Positions 53,499-64,000 of a stretch of 64,000 nt of DNA are shown in pieces. The stretch is from Myxococcus sp. RHSTA-1-4 (GTDB lineage: Bacteria > Myxococcota > Myxococcia > Myxococcales > Myxococcaceae). The notes under the pieces are model-generated. The model did not search any database and had not been told where the DNA came from. It saw nothing but the letters and a program-made list of their open reading frames with translations. The position numbers and the translations under genes are program-made. Every line of letters begins with the position of its first letter. Position 1 is the stretch's first letter. Location of the stretch: assembly GCF_020037125.1 (NCBI RefSeq), contig NZ_JAIQDG010000004.1, positions 62,001-126,000 of the forward strand, in the 5' to 3' direction.

Positions 53499-53538
53499 TG
53501 CCCTTCCCTCACGCGAAGCGCGGGTTGCTCCGCCCCGG

Positions 53539-54309
53539 CTACCCGCGATCTCTCGACGCCGGAGGCTTCTCGCCCGGCTCCTTGCGGCGGCCCACGACGA
53601 AGGCATAGCTGACGCTGGCCTTGCCGTTGCTCTCGCGGTGCAGGGCCAACTCCTCGCGCAGCCCCGCCGCCCGCGGCTCGGCGGACTCGGGCTCGGACGC
53701 CAGGTGCGCCTCCACGTCCCGGTAGAGCGCGTCCAGCTCCGCGTCGTGGAGCGTCTCCGCGGACTCGGGCTCGTAGCCGGCGGCCTCCAAGACTTGCAAC
53801 AGCTCGCGCGGCAGCAACAGCGGCCCGCCAATGCGCCGCTCCCAGAAGTCGAGCGCGGCCTTGGGCGCGAAGCGCCCCACCCTCGCGGGGAACGTCAGCC
53901 CCAGGCGGCCGCGCTTCGCCAGCAGGGAGCGCATTCCGGCCAGCGTGGGCCGCAGCGGGTACAGCACGTGGCCCTGGATGAGGATGGCGTTGAAGCCGCC
54001 CTCCGGCAGGCCGAGCGAATCCAGCGCCACGCGCCGCACCTCGAGCCGGTCCGCCAGGCCCTGGGCCTTCACGCGCTCGCGCAGCGGGGCCAGCACCGCC
54101 TCGTCCGTGTCCGCGGCCACCACCGAGCAGCCCATCTCCTTCGCCAGCAGCAGCGCGGCGCCGCCGTCCGGGCCGCAGCCGAGCACCAGCACCCGCGAGC
54201 CCGGCTCGAGCTGGGCCACCTTGGCGAACCGCCGTGTCGAGTCGTCCGAGCCAAAGGCACGCCGGACCTGGGCGGGGTGGTACAGCGGAAAGGGCTCTGC
54301 CGGGCTCAT
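53539..54309 (-). CDS. SAM-dependent class I methyltransferase
   Basis: A 256-aa methyltransferase. Motif I is VLVLGCGPDGGAALLLAKEM (about residues 40-59), then the acidic residue in VVAADTDEAV, then post-motif segments LPEGGFNAILIQGHVLYPL and LLAKRGRLGLTFPARVG. It is like UbiE/Methyltransf_11 proteins; the substrate is unknown. The ATG at 54309 follows GAGGAA. It is the last of three same-strand genes after phoH and the DUF493 gene. Confidence 0.82.
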   Translation of the reverse strand: MSPAEPFPLYHPAQVRRAFGSDDSTRRFAKVAQLEPGSRVLVLGCGPDGGAALLLAKEMGCSVVAADTDEAVLAPLRERVKAQGLADRLEVRRVALDSLGLPEGGFNAILIQGHVLYPLRPTLAGMRSLLAKRGRLGLTFPARVGRFAPKAALDFWERRIGGPLLLPRELLQVLEAAGYEPESAETLHDAELDALYRDVEAHLASEPESAEPRAAGLREELALHRESNGKASVSYAFVVGRRKEPGEKPPASRDRG

Positions 54310-54390
54310 GGATTCCTCATATACCCGCGCCCCGCTCGGACTTCCAGCCACGCCCCCCGGCGGCCGTCGCCGGGCGGGCGGCCCCGTGCC

Positions 54391-54699
54391 TCACAGGTAG
54401 TAGATGACGCGCTCGTCCCTGTGGAGCTCGGCGTAGATGGTGCGCCGGTGCTCCTCGGACAGCAGGTACACGGACACGCTCAGCGACACGTACTTGCCCT
54501 TGCTACTGGGCTGCTCGCGGATGGAGTCGGGGGAAATCTCCGCGCCCATCAGCTTCCGGAAGAGGGCTCGCACGTGGTCGAGGAAGCCGTGCTCCTGCCG
54601 GCCCATCACCTTGAAGGTGTAGACGGAGGGGTACTCGATGAGGGGCTTCTTCTCCTCCTCTCCGGCGGGGGGCGTGTTCTTGGGGCCGTCCTTCGTCAT
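54391..54699 (-). CDS. DUF493 (YbeD-like) small regulatory protein
   Basis: A 102-aa protein with IEYPSVYTFKVMGRQEHGFL, LDHVRALFRKLMG, and SSKGKYVSLSVSVYLLSEEH, the ferredoxin-like fold of E. coli YbeD, related to ACT regulatory domains. YbeD binds lipoate-pathway or serine-metabolism partners, but the role here is open. The N-terminal 20 residues are charged and disordered. It lies 26 bp after phoH and 81 bp before the methyltransferase, probably one transcript. Confidence 0.8.
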   Translation of the reverse strand: MTKDGPKNTPPAGEEEKKPLIEYPSVYTFKVMGRQEHGFLDHVRALFRKLMGAEISPDSIREQPSSKGKYVSLSVSVYLLSEEHRRTIYAELHRDERVIYYL

Positions 54700-54725
54700 G
54701 GCACGTCTCGTCAGTTCGCGCAGGG

Positions 54726-56045
54726 CTACAGCAGGTTGGCGGCGAGCTCGGCCAGGGCGCTGCGCTCTCCCTTGGCCATGGTGATGTGGGCCGCGATCTT
54801 CTCGCTCTTGAAGCGATTGACCACGTGGACCAGGCCGTTGTTGGTCGAGTCCACGTACGGGTTGTCGATCTGGAACGGGTCCCCCGTGAGGATGATCTTC
54901 GTGTTGTCGCCCACGCGGGTGATGATGGTCTTCACCTCGTGGGGCGTGAGGTTCTGCGCCTCGTCCACGATGATGAACTGGTTGGGCAGGCTGCGGCCGC
55001 GGATGTACGTGAGCGGCTCGATTTCCATCAGCCCCAGGTCCAACAGCTCGTGGTAGCCGCGGCCGGCCTTCTTGTCCGCGCGGCTGAGGTTCATCAGGAA
55101 CTCCACGTTGTCGAAGATGGGCTGCATCCAGGGGTTGAGCTTCTCCTCGACGCTGCCCGGCAGGTAGCCGATGTCGCGCCCCAGCGGGAAGATGGGCCGG
55201 CTCACCAGCAGCTTCTGGTAGAGGCCCTCCTCCGTCACCTTCTGCAGGCCCGCGGCGATGGCCAGCAGCGTCTTGCCCGTGCCCGCCTTGCCGACGATGG
55301 TCACCAGCTTGATGTCGTCGTTGAGCAGCAGGTCCAGGCAGAAGGTCTGCTCCATGTTGCGCGGGCGCACGCCCCACGTGCCGTCCTTGATGGAGCGCAG
55401 CAGCGGCACCAGCCGGCTCTTCGTGCCATGGAAGCGGCCCATGGCGGTGTGGGACGGGTTGGTCTCGTCCTTGAGCAGCACGAGCTGGTTGGGGGCGAGC
55501 GAGTCCGCGCCGGGCAGCTCCACCTCGGCGCCCTGCTTGTACATCTGGTCCACCAGGTCGCGCGGGACGAGCCGCTCGGTGAAGCCGGTGTACAGCTCGG
55601 TGATTTCCACCCGCTCGGCGTCGTAGTCCTCGGCGATGAGGCCGAGCGCGTCCGCGCGGATGCGGAGGTTGGTGTCCTTGGTGATGAAGACGGCCTGCGT
55701 ATCAGGCTCCTTCTCCATCAGGTCGATGGCCACCGCGAGGATGCGGTTGTCCATCAGGTTGCTGTCCGCCATGGACAGCGGCAGCTCGCGGTCGGTGAAG
55801 TTGACGCGCAGCATGCCCCCGTGCGGCAGGGGCACGCCCTCCTTCAGCGAGCCCTCCGCGCGGAACGAATCGAGGTAGCGGGCCACCAGCCGCGCATTGC
55901 GCCCCAGCTCGGAGAGGTCGCGCTTGAACTGATCGATCTCCTCGATGACGTAGATGGGGATGATGACGTTGTTGTCCTTGAACCCGTAGATGCTGCGCGG
56001 ATCGTGAAGCAGGACGTTGGTGTCGAGGATGAAGTTCTTTCGCAT
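54726..56045 (-). CDS. phoH: PhoH2-type protein: PIN nuclease domain fused to PhoH ATPase
   Basis: A 439-aa protein. The N-terminal PIN domain (MRKNFILDTNVLLHDPRSIY, with acids at FILDTN, VIEEIDQF and FITKDTNLRI) is joined to a PhoH P-loop ATPase (about residues 235-435). The ATPase has IVGKAGTGKTLLAIAAGLQK, VSRPIFPLGRDIGYLPGSVE, IIVDEAQNLTPHEVKTIITR and LTGDPFQIDNPYVDS. PhoH2 proteins unwind and cleave RNA. The ATG at 56045 is set by the conserved N-terminus; the Shine-Dalgarno is poor. The 260-bp gap to the next gene shows no ORF. Confidence 0.92.
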   Translation of the reverse strand: MRKNFILDTNVLLHDPRSIYGFKDNNVIIPIYVIEEIDQFKRDLSELGRNARLVARYLDSFRAEGSLKEGVPLPHGGMLRVNFTDRELPLSMADSNLMDNRILAVAIDLMEKEPDTQAVFITKDTNLRIRADALGLIAEDYDAERVEITELYTGFTERLVPRDLVDQMYKQGAEVELPGADSLAPNQLVLLKDETNPSHTAMGRFHGTKSRLVPLLRSIKDGTWGVRPRNMEQTFCLDLLLNDDIKLVTIVGKAGTGKTLLAIAAGLQKVTEEGLYQKLLVSRPIFPLGRDIGYLPGSVEEKLNPWMQPIFDNVEFLMNLSRADKKAGRGYHELLDLGLMEIEPLTYIRGRSLPNQFIIVDEAQNLTPHEVKTIITRVGDNTKIILTGDPFQIDNPYVDSTNNGLVHVVNRFKSEKIAAHITMAKGERSALAELAANLL

Positions 56046-56305
56046 CGTGGGTTGCGCGACCTGATGAAGGTTCGGGTGCGACCGCTGGGAGCGTGCGACG
56101 GGGGGCGTCTCCGGCCCTGGGTGGGCTCCTCCCACCCAATATAGACACCGCCCCTGGGGGAAACAGCCAGCATATCGCCCGGAAGGCTGGCTGTCCGATA
56201 CCCCACGCCGGCGCGCCCGAGCCTGCGCGGTCTCGGGCCCTGGCATTGGAACGCCTGGAGCCCATGCCTCCAGTCCCGGTGCGACAGCCCTGTAGCGGTG
56301 CGTCG

Positions 56306-57253
56306 CTAGTGCGCCATGACGGGGGCGAGCGGGTCGTACCCGAGCAGCTCCGCCACCCGCTCGGGGGGCGGCCCGGGCGGCATGCGCTCCCAGGGAAAGC
56401 GCTGCTGGAGCACGTCCTCGTCGAGGGTGAGCGGCTGCCGGGCGGCCACCTGGAGTGCGTCATCCCAGGCCCGCGCGTCGAAGTGCTGGATCAGCCGGCT
56501 GCTCAGCGGGGACAGCATGGGGTTGGGCATGAAGGGAACGGGCCGGCCCTGGGCGTCTCGCATGCAGCCCAGCTCCACGGCCCAGGCGAGCAGCCAGCGC
56601 GGGCGCCCCTGCCCCGCCCCCTTCAGCGCGAGGAAGCGTCCCTGGGCGTCGCCGTCCACGAAGAGGAAGCGGCGCTCGTAGACGCAGGCGGCGGCGAAGG
56701 TGGAGGGCACGAGCGCCAGGGCCTCGGCGCCGATGCGGCGGGCCATGAGGAGCAGCAGGTCCAGGAGCTGCCCTGCCAGGGAGAGCCCGGGGTGGTTCTG
56801 CCCGGGGAGCGGGGGCCGGTTCCAGTCGAAGGAGCGGGCCGGGTTCTGGAGCAGCAGCGAGTCCACGTAGAGGAGCGGCGCCTGGGCGAGCGCGTCGCCC
56901 AGTCCCACCTCGGCGCCCACCGTCTTGCGCAGGCACAGGTCGGCGACGGGGGCGTAGAAGCGGCGGCTCCAGACGACGATGCGGGGGCGGTACGGGTCCT
57001 GGAACTGGACGCGCAGCTCCACCGGGCCCACGCGCTCCTCCACGCGCTCGAGCAGTCCGTAGGCACGCAGGGCCCGCTCCATGCCCTGGGGGCTGTAGAT
57101 GCCGAAGAGGAGGTCCACGCGGGCGTTCTTCGCGTCCCCCAGGCCCAGCTCCTCGAGGGAGAGCGCCTGGTCCTCGGAGGCACCCAGGTCCGCCCCGCTC
57201 AGGTGCTGGTAGATGCGGCGGTAGCGGGTGTTGACGGGCTGGGTCCGAGGCAT
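56306..57253 (-). CDS. Hypothetical protein co-transcribed with greB
   Basis: A 315-aa cytoplasmic protein. One segment (LDLLLLMARRIGAEALALVP, then TFAAACVYERRFLFVD) faintly recalls the GNAT acetyl-CoA and substrate motifs, but no pyrophosphate loop is present, so I do not assign that function. The C-terminus is Pro-rich (MPPGPPPERVAELLGYDPLA). It starts 9 bp after greB on the same strand; GGGAGCC precedes the ATG at 57253. Its link to transcription elongation is only by position. Confidence 0.6.
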   Translation of the reverse strand: MPRTQPVNTRYRRIYQHLSGADLGASEDQALSLEELGLGDAKNARVDLLFGIYSPQGMERALRAYGLLERVEERVGPVELRVQFQDPYRPRIVVWSRRFYAPVADLCLRKTVGAEVGLGDALAQAPLLYVDSLLLQNPARSFDWNRPPLPGQNHPGLSLAGQLLDLLLLMARRIGAEALALVPSTFAAACVYERRFLFVDGDAQGRFLALKGAGQGRPRWLLAWAVELGCMRDAQGRPVPFMPNPMLSPLSSRLIQHFDARAWDDALQVAARQPLTLDEDVLQQRFPWERMPPGPPPERVAELLGYDPLAPVMAH

Positions 57254-57262
57254 GACGGCTCC

Positions 57263-57793
57263 CTATTCGTAACGGATGTCCACGACGGTGAGCTCGATGT
57301 CGCCCCGGGGGCGGTGCACCTCGACGGAGTCACCCACGGCCTTGCGCAGCAGCGCCCGGCCGATGGGGGACTCCACGCTGATGCGGCCTCCGGCGGCATC
57401 GATCTCATCGGAGCCGACTATCTGGTACGTGGTCCTGCCTCCGTCCTCGTCCTCCAGGGTGACGGTGGCACCAAAGTAGATTCGCTCACGGTCGGTCTGT
57501 TCAGCGGGCGTGACGATGGTGGCGGTGTCCAGACGCTTCTGTAGGAAACGGAGGCGGCGGTCGATTTCCCGCAGGCGTTTCTTTCCGTAGATGTACTCGG
57601 CGTTCTCCGAGCGGTCGCCCTGGGCGGCGGCGGCGGAGACCTCGGCGGTGACCTTGGGGCGCTCCTCGTTGAGCAGGTGGACCAGCTCGCGGTGCATGCG
57701 CTCGGCACCCGCCCGGGTGAGGTAGCGGCGGAAGGGGGCCCGCTCCTCGTCGTCCTCGATGTCGTCCTTATCGGGGTGTACGTCCTGGGACAT
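57263..57793 (-). CDS. greB: Transcription elongation factor GreB
   Basis: A 176-aa Gre factor with a 25-residue acidic N-terminal extension (HPDKDDIEDDEERAPF). The coiled coil carries the catalytic acidic tip, followed by AAAQGDRSENAEYIYGKKRL and REIDRRLRFLQKRLD, the GreB form (Tyr-Ile-Tyr-Gly-Lys-Lys). The C-terminal FKBP-like domain is YQIVGSDEIDAAGGRISVES, with PIGRALLRKAVGDSV. It stimulates RNA cleavage in backtracked polymerase. The ATG is at 57793. Confidence 0.9.
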   Translation of the reverse strand: MSQDVHPDKDDIEDDEERAPFRRYLTRAGAERMHRELVHLLNEERPKVTAEVSAAAAQGDRSENAEYIYGKKRLREIDRRLRFLQKRLDTATIVTPAEQTDRERIYFGATVTLEDEDGGRTTYQIVGSDEIDAAGGRISVESPIGRALLRKAVGDSVEVHRPRGDIELTVVDIRYE

Positions 57794-57985
57794 GCCCCAT
57801 GTATACAGCCGGACGGTGACGGTGGAGTGGAGGCGGCGGGCCGGGCGTTCACCGGAAGTCGGCGGGATGATGTCAGGAAGACGGGGGTGTGCTCGCCAGT
57901 GGAAAGCGCTGGGGAGTGCTGGTAGGAAGCGCCTGCCCCCAGGGCCCCTCCGGGTGTTCGAGGGGTGGCTGAAAAAAAGAAGTGC

Positions 57986-58058
<73 letters not shown>

Positions 58059-58078
58059 TGTAGTAGAGAAGAAGAGCC

Positions 58079-58151
58079 GTCCCCGTCGTCTAGAGGCCCA
58101 GGACGCTGGCCTTTCAAGCCGGTAACACGGGTTCGAATCCCGTCGGGGACA
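58079..58151 (+). tRNA. tRNA-Glu (anticodon TTC)
   Basis: Acceptor GTCCCCG (58079-58085) pairs with CGGGGAC (58144-58150), discriminator A at 58151. The anticodon loop is CTTTCAA and the T arm has TTCGAAT. CCA is not encoded. It lies 20 bp after tRNA-Lys, so the two form one transcript. Confidence 0.95.
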
Positions 58152-58161
58152 CTTCAATCGG

Positions 58162-58208
58162 GGCCGGAAGCCGCTGGAATCCCAGCGGTTTCCGGCCTCG
58201 GTGCTTTT
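58162..58208 (+). terminator. Rho-independent terminator after the tRNA pair
   Basis: A 16-bp stem with one G-T pair (GGCCGGAAGCCGCTGG from 58162, loop AATC, CCAGCGGTTTCCGGCC to 58197), followed within a few bases by GCTTTTTGG. It is the clearest terminator in the window. Confidence 0.88.
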
Positions 58209-58245
58209 TGGCTCCAGTGCCGGTGTGGAGGCCGCGCGGCCCGCG

Positions 58246-58443
58246 TCAGAGGGCCGGCTGCTCCCGCTGCATCAGGGCTTCCACCTGGCGATGGAGGGCC
58301 TGCAACCGGTGGAGCTTCTCCCTCAGCTCCTCGCGCATCTCGCGCTCGTCGGTGTGGAGGACCTCGTCGTGCAGTTCCTCGATGCTTTCAGCCAGGCTGG
58401 CATGAAGGAGGTGGATCTGCTGCTGGGAGAGCTCCAGGACCAT
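58246..58443 (-). CDS. Small coiled-coil protein, unknown function
   Basis: A 65-aa acidic, fully helical protein (LSQQQIHLLHASLAESIEEL, HDEVLHTDEREMREELREKL) with leucines in heptad spacing. The ATG at 58443 follows AGGTGTCCC. It is the kind of short helical protein often missed in annotation. No partner is visible; it converges on the tRNA terminator, and the next same-strand gene upstream is hppA, 405 bp away. Confidence 0.6.
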   Translation of the reverse strand: MVLELSQQQIHLLHASLAESIEELHDEVLHTDEREMREELREKLHRLQALHRQVEALMQREQPAL

Positions 58444-58662
58444 GGGACACCTCTCGGTCAGCGGAACAGCGGTGGCACTCCTCCCTCACACCCGAGGGAG
58501 CGGGTGCGAGCGCGCGCGCGTCAGGCCCGCGGGGGCCGATGCTGCTCTTGATGCTTGGCGCGCAGGCGGTCGCGGAACACAAAGAAGCGTAGCACGCGCT
58601 CGCCCCCACCCCCGGGGCCCTGTCCGGCATCTCCTGGCGGGGTGTTCGCTGCACTACATCAC

Positions 58663-58836
58663 CGGCTCGAGCCGCTGCCGGGGTCGCGCGCCCGTCCGGC
58701 GCGCACCTCCATCGGCCAGGTGCGTCCCAACCCGCACCTGCCTCCAGCCGGAACTCCGAGGCACCACGCGGCCCCTGGGGCAGCGTGGTGCGAACTGCCG
58801 CTTACGGTGCGGCGCCTCGACCTCAGGGCGCCGCAC
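58663..58836. other. Array of five perfect palindromes between hppA and the small coiled-coil gene
   Basis: In 174 bp there are five perfect inverted repeats: CGGCTCGAGCCG (58663-58674); arms GCGCGCC/GGCGCGC (58686-58704); CAGGTGCG/CGCACCTG (58717-58740); GCACCACGC/GCGTGGTGC (58761-58791); and a 10-bp stem GTGCGGCGCC/GGCGCCGCAC (58807-58836), which starts 12 bp after the hppA stop. The last two can serve as tandem terminators for hppA. The whole run could be a structured RNA. The rest of this 405-bp gap contains no credible gene. Confidence 0.5.
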
Positions 58837-58848
58837 CACGAGCACTGA

Positions 58849-60927
<2,079 letters not shown>

Positions 60928-60982
60928 CCATTCCTCCAGAGCAGTCCCGGGGCCTGACCTCCCCCTCTGGATCGCTCGCGTG

Positions 60983-60999
60983 CCGCACAATTGGTGCGG
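60983..60999. promoter_or_regulatory. Inverted repeat in the hppA upstream region
   Basis: CCGCAC and GTGCGG arms around AATTG, 56-72 bp upstream of the hppA start codon. It is a candidate operator or leader hairpin. The surrounding 390-bp gap between the divergent hppA and the large unknown gene shows no other clear element. Confidence 0.35.
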
Positions 61000-61317
61000 A
61001 GGGCCTATACGGGATTTCGGCGCAAGCTGGGAGTCTCCTCGGCGCATTACGAGGATGGGGGGCCTGCTGAGGGAGCGGCCCCGGGGCGCGGCAGCCGGTG
61101 CCCGCCCGGATAAGCTGGGAAATCTGGATTTAAGACCCCGGTGCCACCCGGGCTGCATGCCGTGCCGGCGTGGAGGCCGCGCAGCCCCTTTGGGCACAAA
61201 CAGAACTTCAGCTTCCAGCCCGCGTAACGTAACAAGAAGCGTGCGTGACGTCTGTCTCCCAGCCCCCGGAGAGGGAGGTGGCCCAGCGGGCCGCACTCCG
61301 GGGCGATTGGAGCCGTC

Positions 61318-64000
61318 ATGCCTCAAGCCCAGCTCTCCTCGAAGAGAATCACGAGCAAAGGTCTTCAGACCCGGTACGGTCTGACGCGCCAGCAGGCCTC
61401 CCACTTCCTGGCCCTGCGCAAGAACAGGGGCAATGCCCTTTCATTCGAGGAGCTCCAGGCCATTCCCGGCCTCTCCCCCACCGCGCTCGCCAGGCTCGCG
61501 GAGCTGCTGGGCCAGAGCACCGCCCTGGTTCCCTCTCGTGTGACTCCCGACAGCGCGCTCGCGCTCCCTGAAAGGGAGCTCGCCGAGGCGCCAGCTCCTT
61601 CCCCGCAGCGGCTCGAGTTCACGGTGAAGGCCATCAACGACACCGGCGCGACGCACTGGACCGGCTTCAGCGTCCTCGTGGAATTCGCCGTGCTCCAGGG
61701 CACCACCTCGCTGACCCTCCGCCACGCCTTCCCCATCGACACGGAAGGGCTCGCGGCGGCGTCCATCCCCTACTCCGGCTCCCCCGCAAGCCGCGTGGGC
61801 CTCGCCATCAAGGGGCCCGACGGCGCCATCCTGCACAAGGAAGCCGCCGACATTTCGGAGCTCCAGGGGCAGACCCGTGAGGTCCACGTGGAGTTCACCC
61901 CCGCGTCCCTGCCGCCGCCGCTGCCGGTGCCGCCCCCCCGGCCGTCCACCCTGGTGGGCCGTATCCTGGATGCCTTCGGGGCACTCCTCCTGGAGGAGAC
62001 CCAGTTCATCATCTACACCGCCACCCGGCCGAACCCCACGGCCGCGGACTTCCAGCCGCTCTACTCCGGAGAGACCGAGTCGAAGGGCTACTTCTACATG
62101 CCCTGCCCGTCCGGCCGGTTCACCGCGGCCTATGCGCGCATCGGCATCGCGCAGGCCAACAACCAGGTGCCCATCTCCCTCATCGACATGGATGAGGCCG
62201 GCACGGGGGAATTCCCCTCCCCCCTCCTCCTGGTCATCGAGGGGGCCGCCCAGCCCGCCGACAAGAAGGCCGGCTGCTCGTGCGACGACCTCGGCTTCCA
62301 CGACTCAAAGCGCATCCTGGACGAGTTCTCCTACCACGCGGTGGTCCGCACCACCGAGCCCGCGGAAATCAAGAGCATGGCGTTCGACACGGATGACCAC
62401 CTGATGGTGCGCTCAAGGACCGCGGGCCCATCCGACGCCCCGAGGCTCCTCTCCCCGGGGTCGAGGCTGCCAGGCCGCAATCCCCTGACCGCCTCGAACC
62501 CCATCGACTGGGATGACGATCCCACCATCTACCAGGCCGCGAGCATCGCCCACGGCCACATCCTCCAGTACCGGCAGCAGTGGATGGCCGATGGCTACTC
62601 CCTCGGAGATCTCCTCTACAGCCTGCCCCTGGCCCCGGGGCAGAAGAAGCAGGTGGTCATCTTCGACTGGGAGCGGAGGGAGTCCGCCACCCAGCGGCAG
62701 GCGCTGAGCTATGAGGACGCCCTCTCCGCCACCCTGTCACACGACCGCGACATCAACGAGATGGCCAGGGGCTCCCTCCAGGAGAGCATGTACGGAGAAT
62801 CCGACGCGACCAGCGTCGGGTTCGGCACGGGGGGAGGAGCGGCCGGCAGTGGCTCCATGGGAATCCTGAGCCTGGGAGCCGCCGTCGGGCTCGGCTTCGG
62901 CGTCGGCCACTCCGGCTCCGAGGCCACCCAGCGGAACAGCCGCAAGATCTCCGCCAGCAACATGCAGACGGTGAGGGATCGCCTCGCCCAGTCCGCCAAC
63001 AACGTCCGCAGCCAGCGCTCCACCGTCATCCAGACGGTGGCCCAGGGAGAGCGCTTCTCCGCCCAGTCCGAGACCGTGGCCAACTACAACCACTGCCACG
63101 CGCTCACCATCGAGTACTTCGAGGTGCTTCGCCACTTCAAGGTCCAGCAGCAGCTCGTGGACGTGCAGGAATGCCTCTTCGTGCCCCTCATGATGTCGGT
63201 CTTCGACGAGGAAAAGGCGCTGCGCTGGAGGGGGGTCCTGAAGAAGCGCCTCCTGGATGGCTCCCTGGCGAGCGCCTTCGACTCGATGGAGCGGGTCGTC
63301 TCCAACTGGGAGCACTCCGATATCCCAAATACCCAGTACGCCGACGAGAACATCGTGAGCCTCTCGGGCGAGCTGCGGATCGAGTTCCGCCTCAGGCGGC
63401 CCCAGGACAAGTACGACGCCGAGGCCAAGGCGACCCTCTTCGACCCCCAGGCCTGGCTGCCCCTCACCACCGTGTTCGGCATCAGCATCGACCAGGACAA
63501 GTACAACGAGTACTTCAAGACGCAGAAGGACAAGGACGAGGTCTTCCACCGGCTCTATGGCCAGCAGATCGTGGACCGCTTCCTGAGCCTGGTGACCTTC
63601 CACGCGGTGGACGCCCTGGGGACCCGGGTCCCCCTGAATATCGACTCCACCCTGCTCTCCCGCTACCAGAAGAACACGCCCCTGTCGGTCTCCCTGCGCA
63701 TGAGCGGGACGACGTTCCCCAGGCGCAAGCAGATCGAATACTTCGTCATCTCCAAGCGCCCCGATATCGCCGACCACTTCCCCTTCGCCACCGAGTTCTT
63801 CTCGAACCTCCTGCCCGCCGGCTCCCAGGTCATCGTGCGGAGCGGCTCGTTGAGCTACCGGACCCGGCACTACGCGGGGCAGATCTTCAATCAGGCGACC
63901 ATCAACAACGACCTGCTCTTCGGCGACGATGTGCTCATCTACGCGGCCCCCAGCCAGGCCGAGCTGCGCAATCCCCAGGAGGATGACCGGGAGCGGGCGA
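61318..64000 (+). CDS. Large protein of unknown function, C-terminus outside the window
   Basis: The frame from the ATG at 61318 (GGAG 5 nt upstream) is open for 894 codons to the window edge, so the gene is partial. The first about 70 residues are basic and helical and include [20 protein letters not shown], similar to a ComEA/GspK helix-hairpin-helix. Residues about 105-210 are beta-rich ([20 protein letters not shown]), followed by a Pro-rich linker and a carboxypeptidase-regulatory-like segment ([20 protein letters not shown]). A CSCDD motif comes next, then a glycine-rich stretch near residues 500-540 ([31 protein letters not shown]), then alpha/beta sequence. There is no signal peptide. 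I do not recognise a family. Confidence 0.7.
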   Translation, partial: MPQAQLSSKRITSKGLQTRYGLTRQQASHFLALRKNRGNALSFEELQAIPGLSPTALARLAELLGQSTALVPSRVTPDSALALPERELAEAPAPSPQRLEFTVKAINDTGATHWTGFSVLVEFAVLQGTTSLTLRHAFPIDTEGLAAASIPYSGSPASRVGLAIKGPDGAILHKEAADISELQGQTREVHVEFTPASLPPPLPVPPPRPSTLVGRILDAFGALLLEETQFIIYTATRPNPTAADFQPLYSGETESKGYFYMPCPSGRFTAAYARIGIAQANNQVPISLIDMDEAGTGEFPSPLLLVIEGAAQPADKKAGCSCDDLGFHDSKRILDEFSYHAVVRTTEPAEIKSMAFDTDDHLMVRSRTAGPSDAPRLLSPGSRLPGRNPLTASNPIDWDDDPTIYQAASIAHGHILQYRQQWMADGYSLGDLLYSLPLAPGQKKQVVIFDWERRESATQRQALSYEDALSATLSHDRDINEMARGSLQESMYGESDATSVGFGTGGGAAGSGSMGILSLGAAVGLGFGVGHSGSEATQRNSRKISASNMQTVRDRLAQSANNVRSQRSTVIQTVAQGERFSAQSETVANYNHCHALTIEYFEVLRHFKVQQQLVDVQECLFVPLMMSVFDEEKALRWRGVLKKRLLDGSLASAFDSMERVVSNWEHSDIPNTQYADENIVSLSGELRIEFRLRRPQDKYDAEAKATLFDPQAWLPLTTVFGISIDQDKYNEYFKTQKDKDEVFHRLYGQQIVDRFLSLVTFHAVDALGTRVPLNIDSTLLSRYQKNTPLSVSLRMSGTTFPRRKQIEYFVISKRPDIADHFPFATEFFSNLLPAGSQVIVRSGSLSYRTRHYAGQIFNQATINNDLLFGDDVLIYAAPSQAELRNPQEDDRERA

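Noticed and set aside
58388-58654. Open frame of 88 codons on the minus strand between hppA and the small coiled-coil gene
   Set aside because: It overlaps the coiled-coil gene, lacks a ribosome site and a plausible composition. A 24-codon GTG frame near 58530-58600 was also too short to support.

Overview
The window reads as a chromosomal segment from a fruiting myxobacterium of the Myxococcaceae (Myxococcus, Corallococcus or Pyxidicoccus type). The evidence is very high GC with strong third-position GC bias, dense gene packing with many 4-nt ATGA/GTGA overlaps, and two loci I recognise from Myxococcus xanthus. These are the exoA-D start of the spore-coat polysaccharide operon (left edge, minus strand) and an act-type operon (about 20.2-27.4 kb) that in M. 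xanthus controls C-signal (CsgA) production. Assignments come from protein motifs and gene order as I recall them; no search was run. I see no rRNA, IS element, prophage or CRISPR array.

Left third. 0-4.1 kb holds exoA, exoB, exoC and exoD, read leftwards from a good -24/-12 (sigma-54) promoter, with exoD ending 15 bp from the window edge. 4.4-8.5 kb is an accessory-looking patch: a small membrane protein, a cysteine-rich anchored protein, and three lipoproteins including a clostripain-family (C11) peptidase, with palindromes in the divergent promoter region. 8.7-12.6 kb pairs treZ with a glycogen debranching enzyme (trehalose and glycogen metabolism). 12.7-15.7 kb has a zinc-ribbon membrane protein, an EVE protein, and an ECF sigma / zinc anti-sigma / periplasmic Spy-like operon. 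15.8-19.3 kb holds a GNAT, two overlapping prephenate dehydratase genes and a convergent DAHP synthase, so it is an aromatic amino-acid cluster.

Middle. 19.5-27.4 kb: a TPR protein, then the act-type operon (actA pseudo-receiver/GGDEF-like, actB NtrC-type activator, actC SDR+GNAT fusion, actD-like, and a caspase/surface-repeat protein). 27.6-35.2 kb: glutaredoxin, DUF4388 protein, a penicillin-binding transpeptidase, an ABC-2 permease/ATPase pair, a TusA-like protein and a three-domain DsbA-like protein. 35.2-43.4 kb is rich in signalling: RidA, bifunctional RelA/SpoT, two zinc-ribbon double-FHA proteins flanking a Ser/Thr kinase, DksA, and a diadenylate cyclase. The ppGpp synthase, its RNA polymerase co-factor and a c-di-AMP synthase thus lie within 8 kb.

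Right third. 43.4-48.9 kb is a MoxR AAA+ / VWA / PspA-like operon resembling RavA-ViaA. Then come a hypothetical protein, dnaK, a lipid (DAG-type) kinase gene with a candidate sigma-54 promoter, a methyltransferase, a DUF493 protein, PhoH, a hypothetical protein, greB, tRNA-Lys, tRNA-Glu and a rho-independent terminator. The last part has a small coiled-coil gene, a 175-bp run of palindromes, a membrane pyrophosphatase (hppA), and the first 894 codons of a large unknown protein that runs off the right edge.
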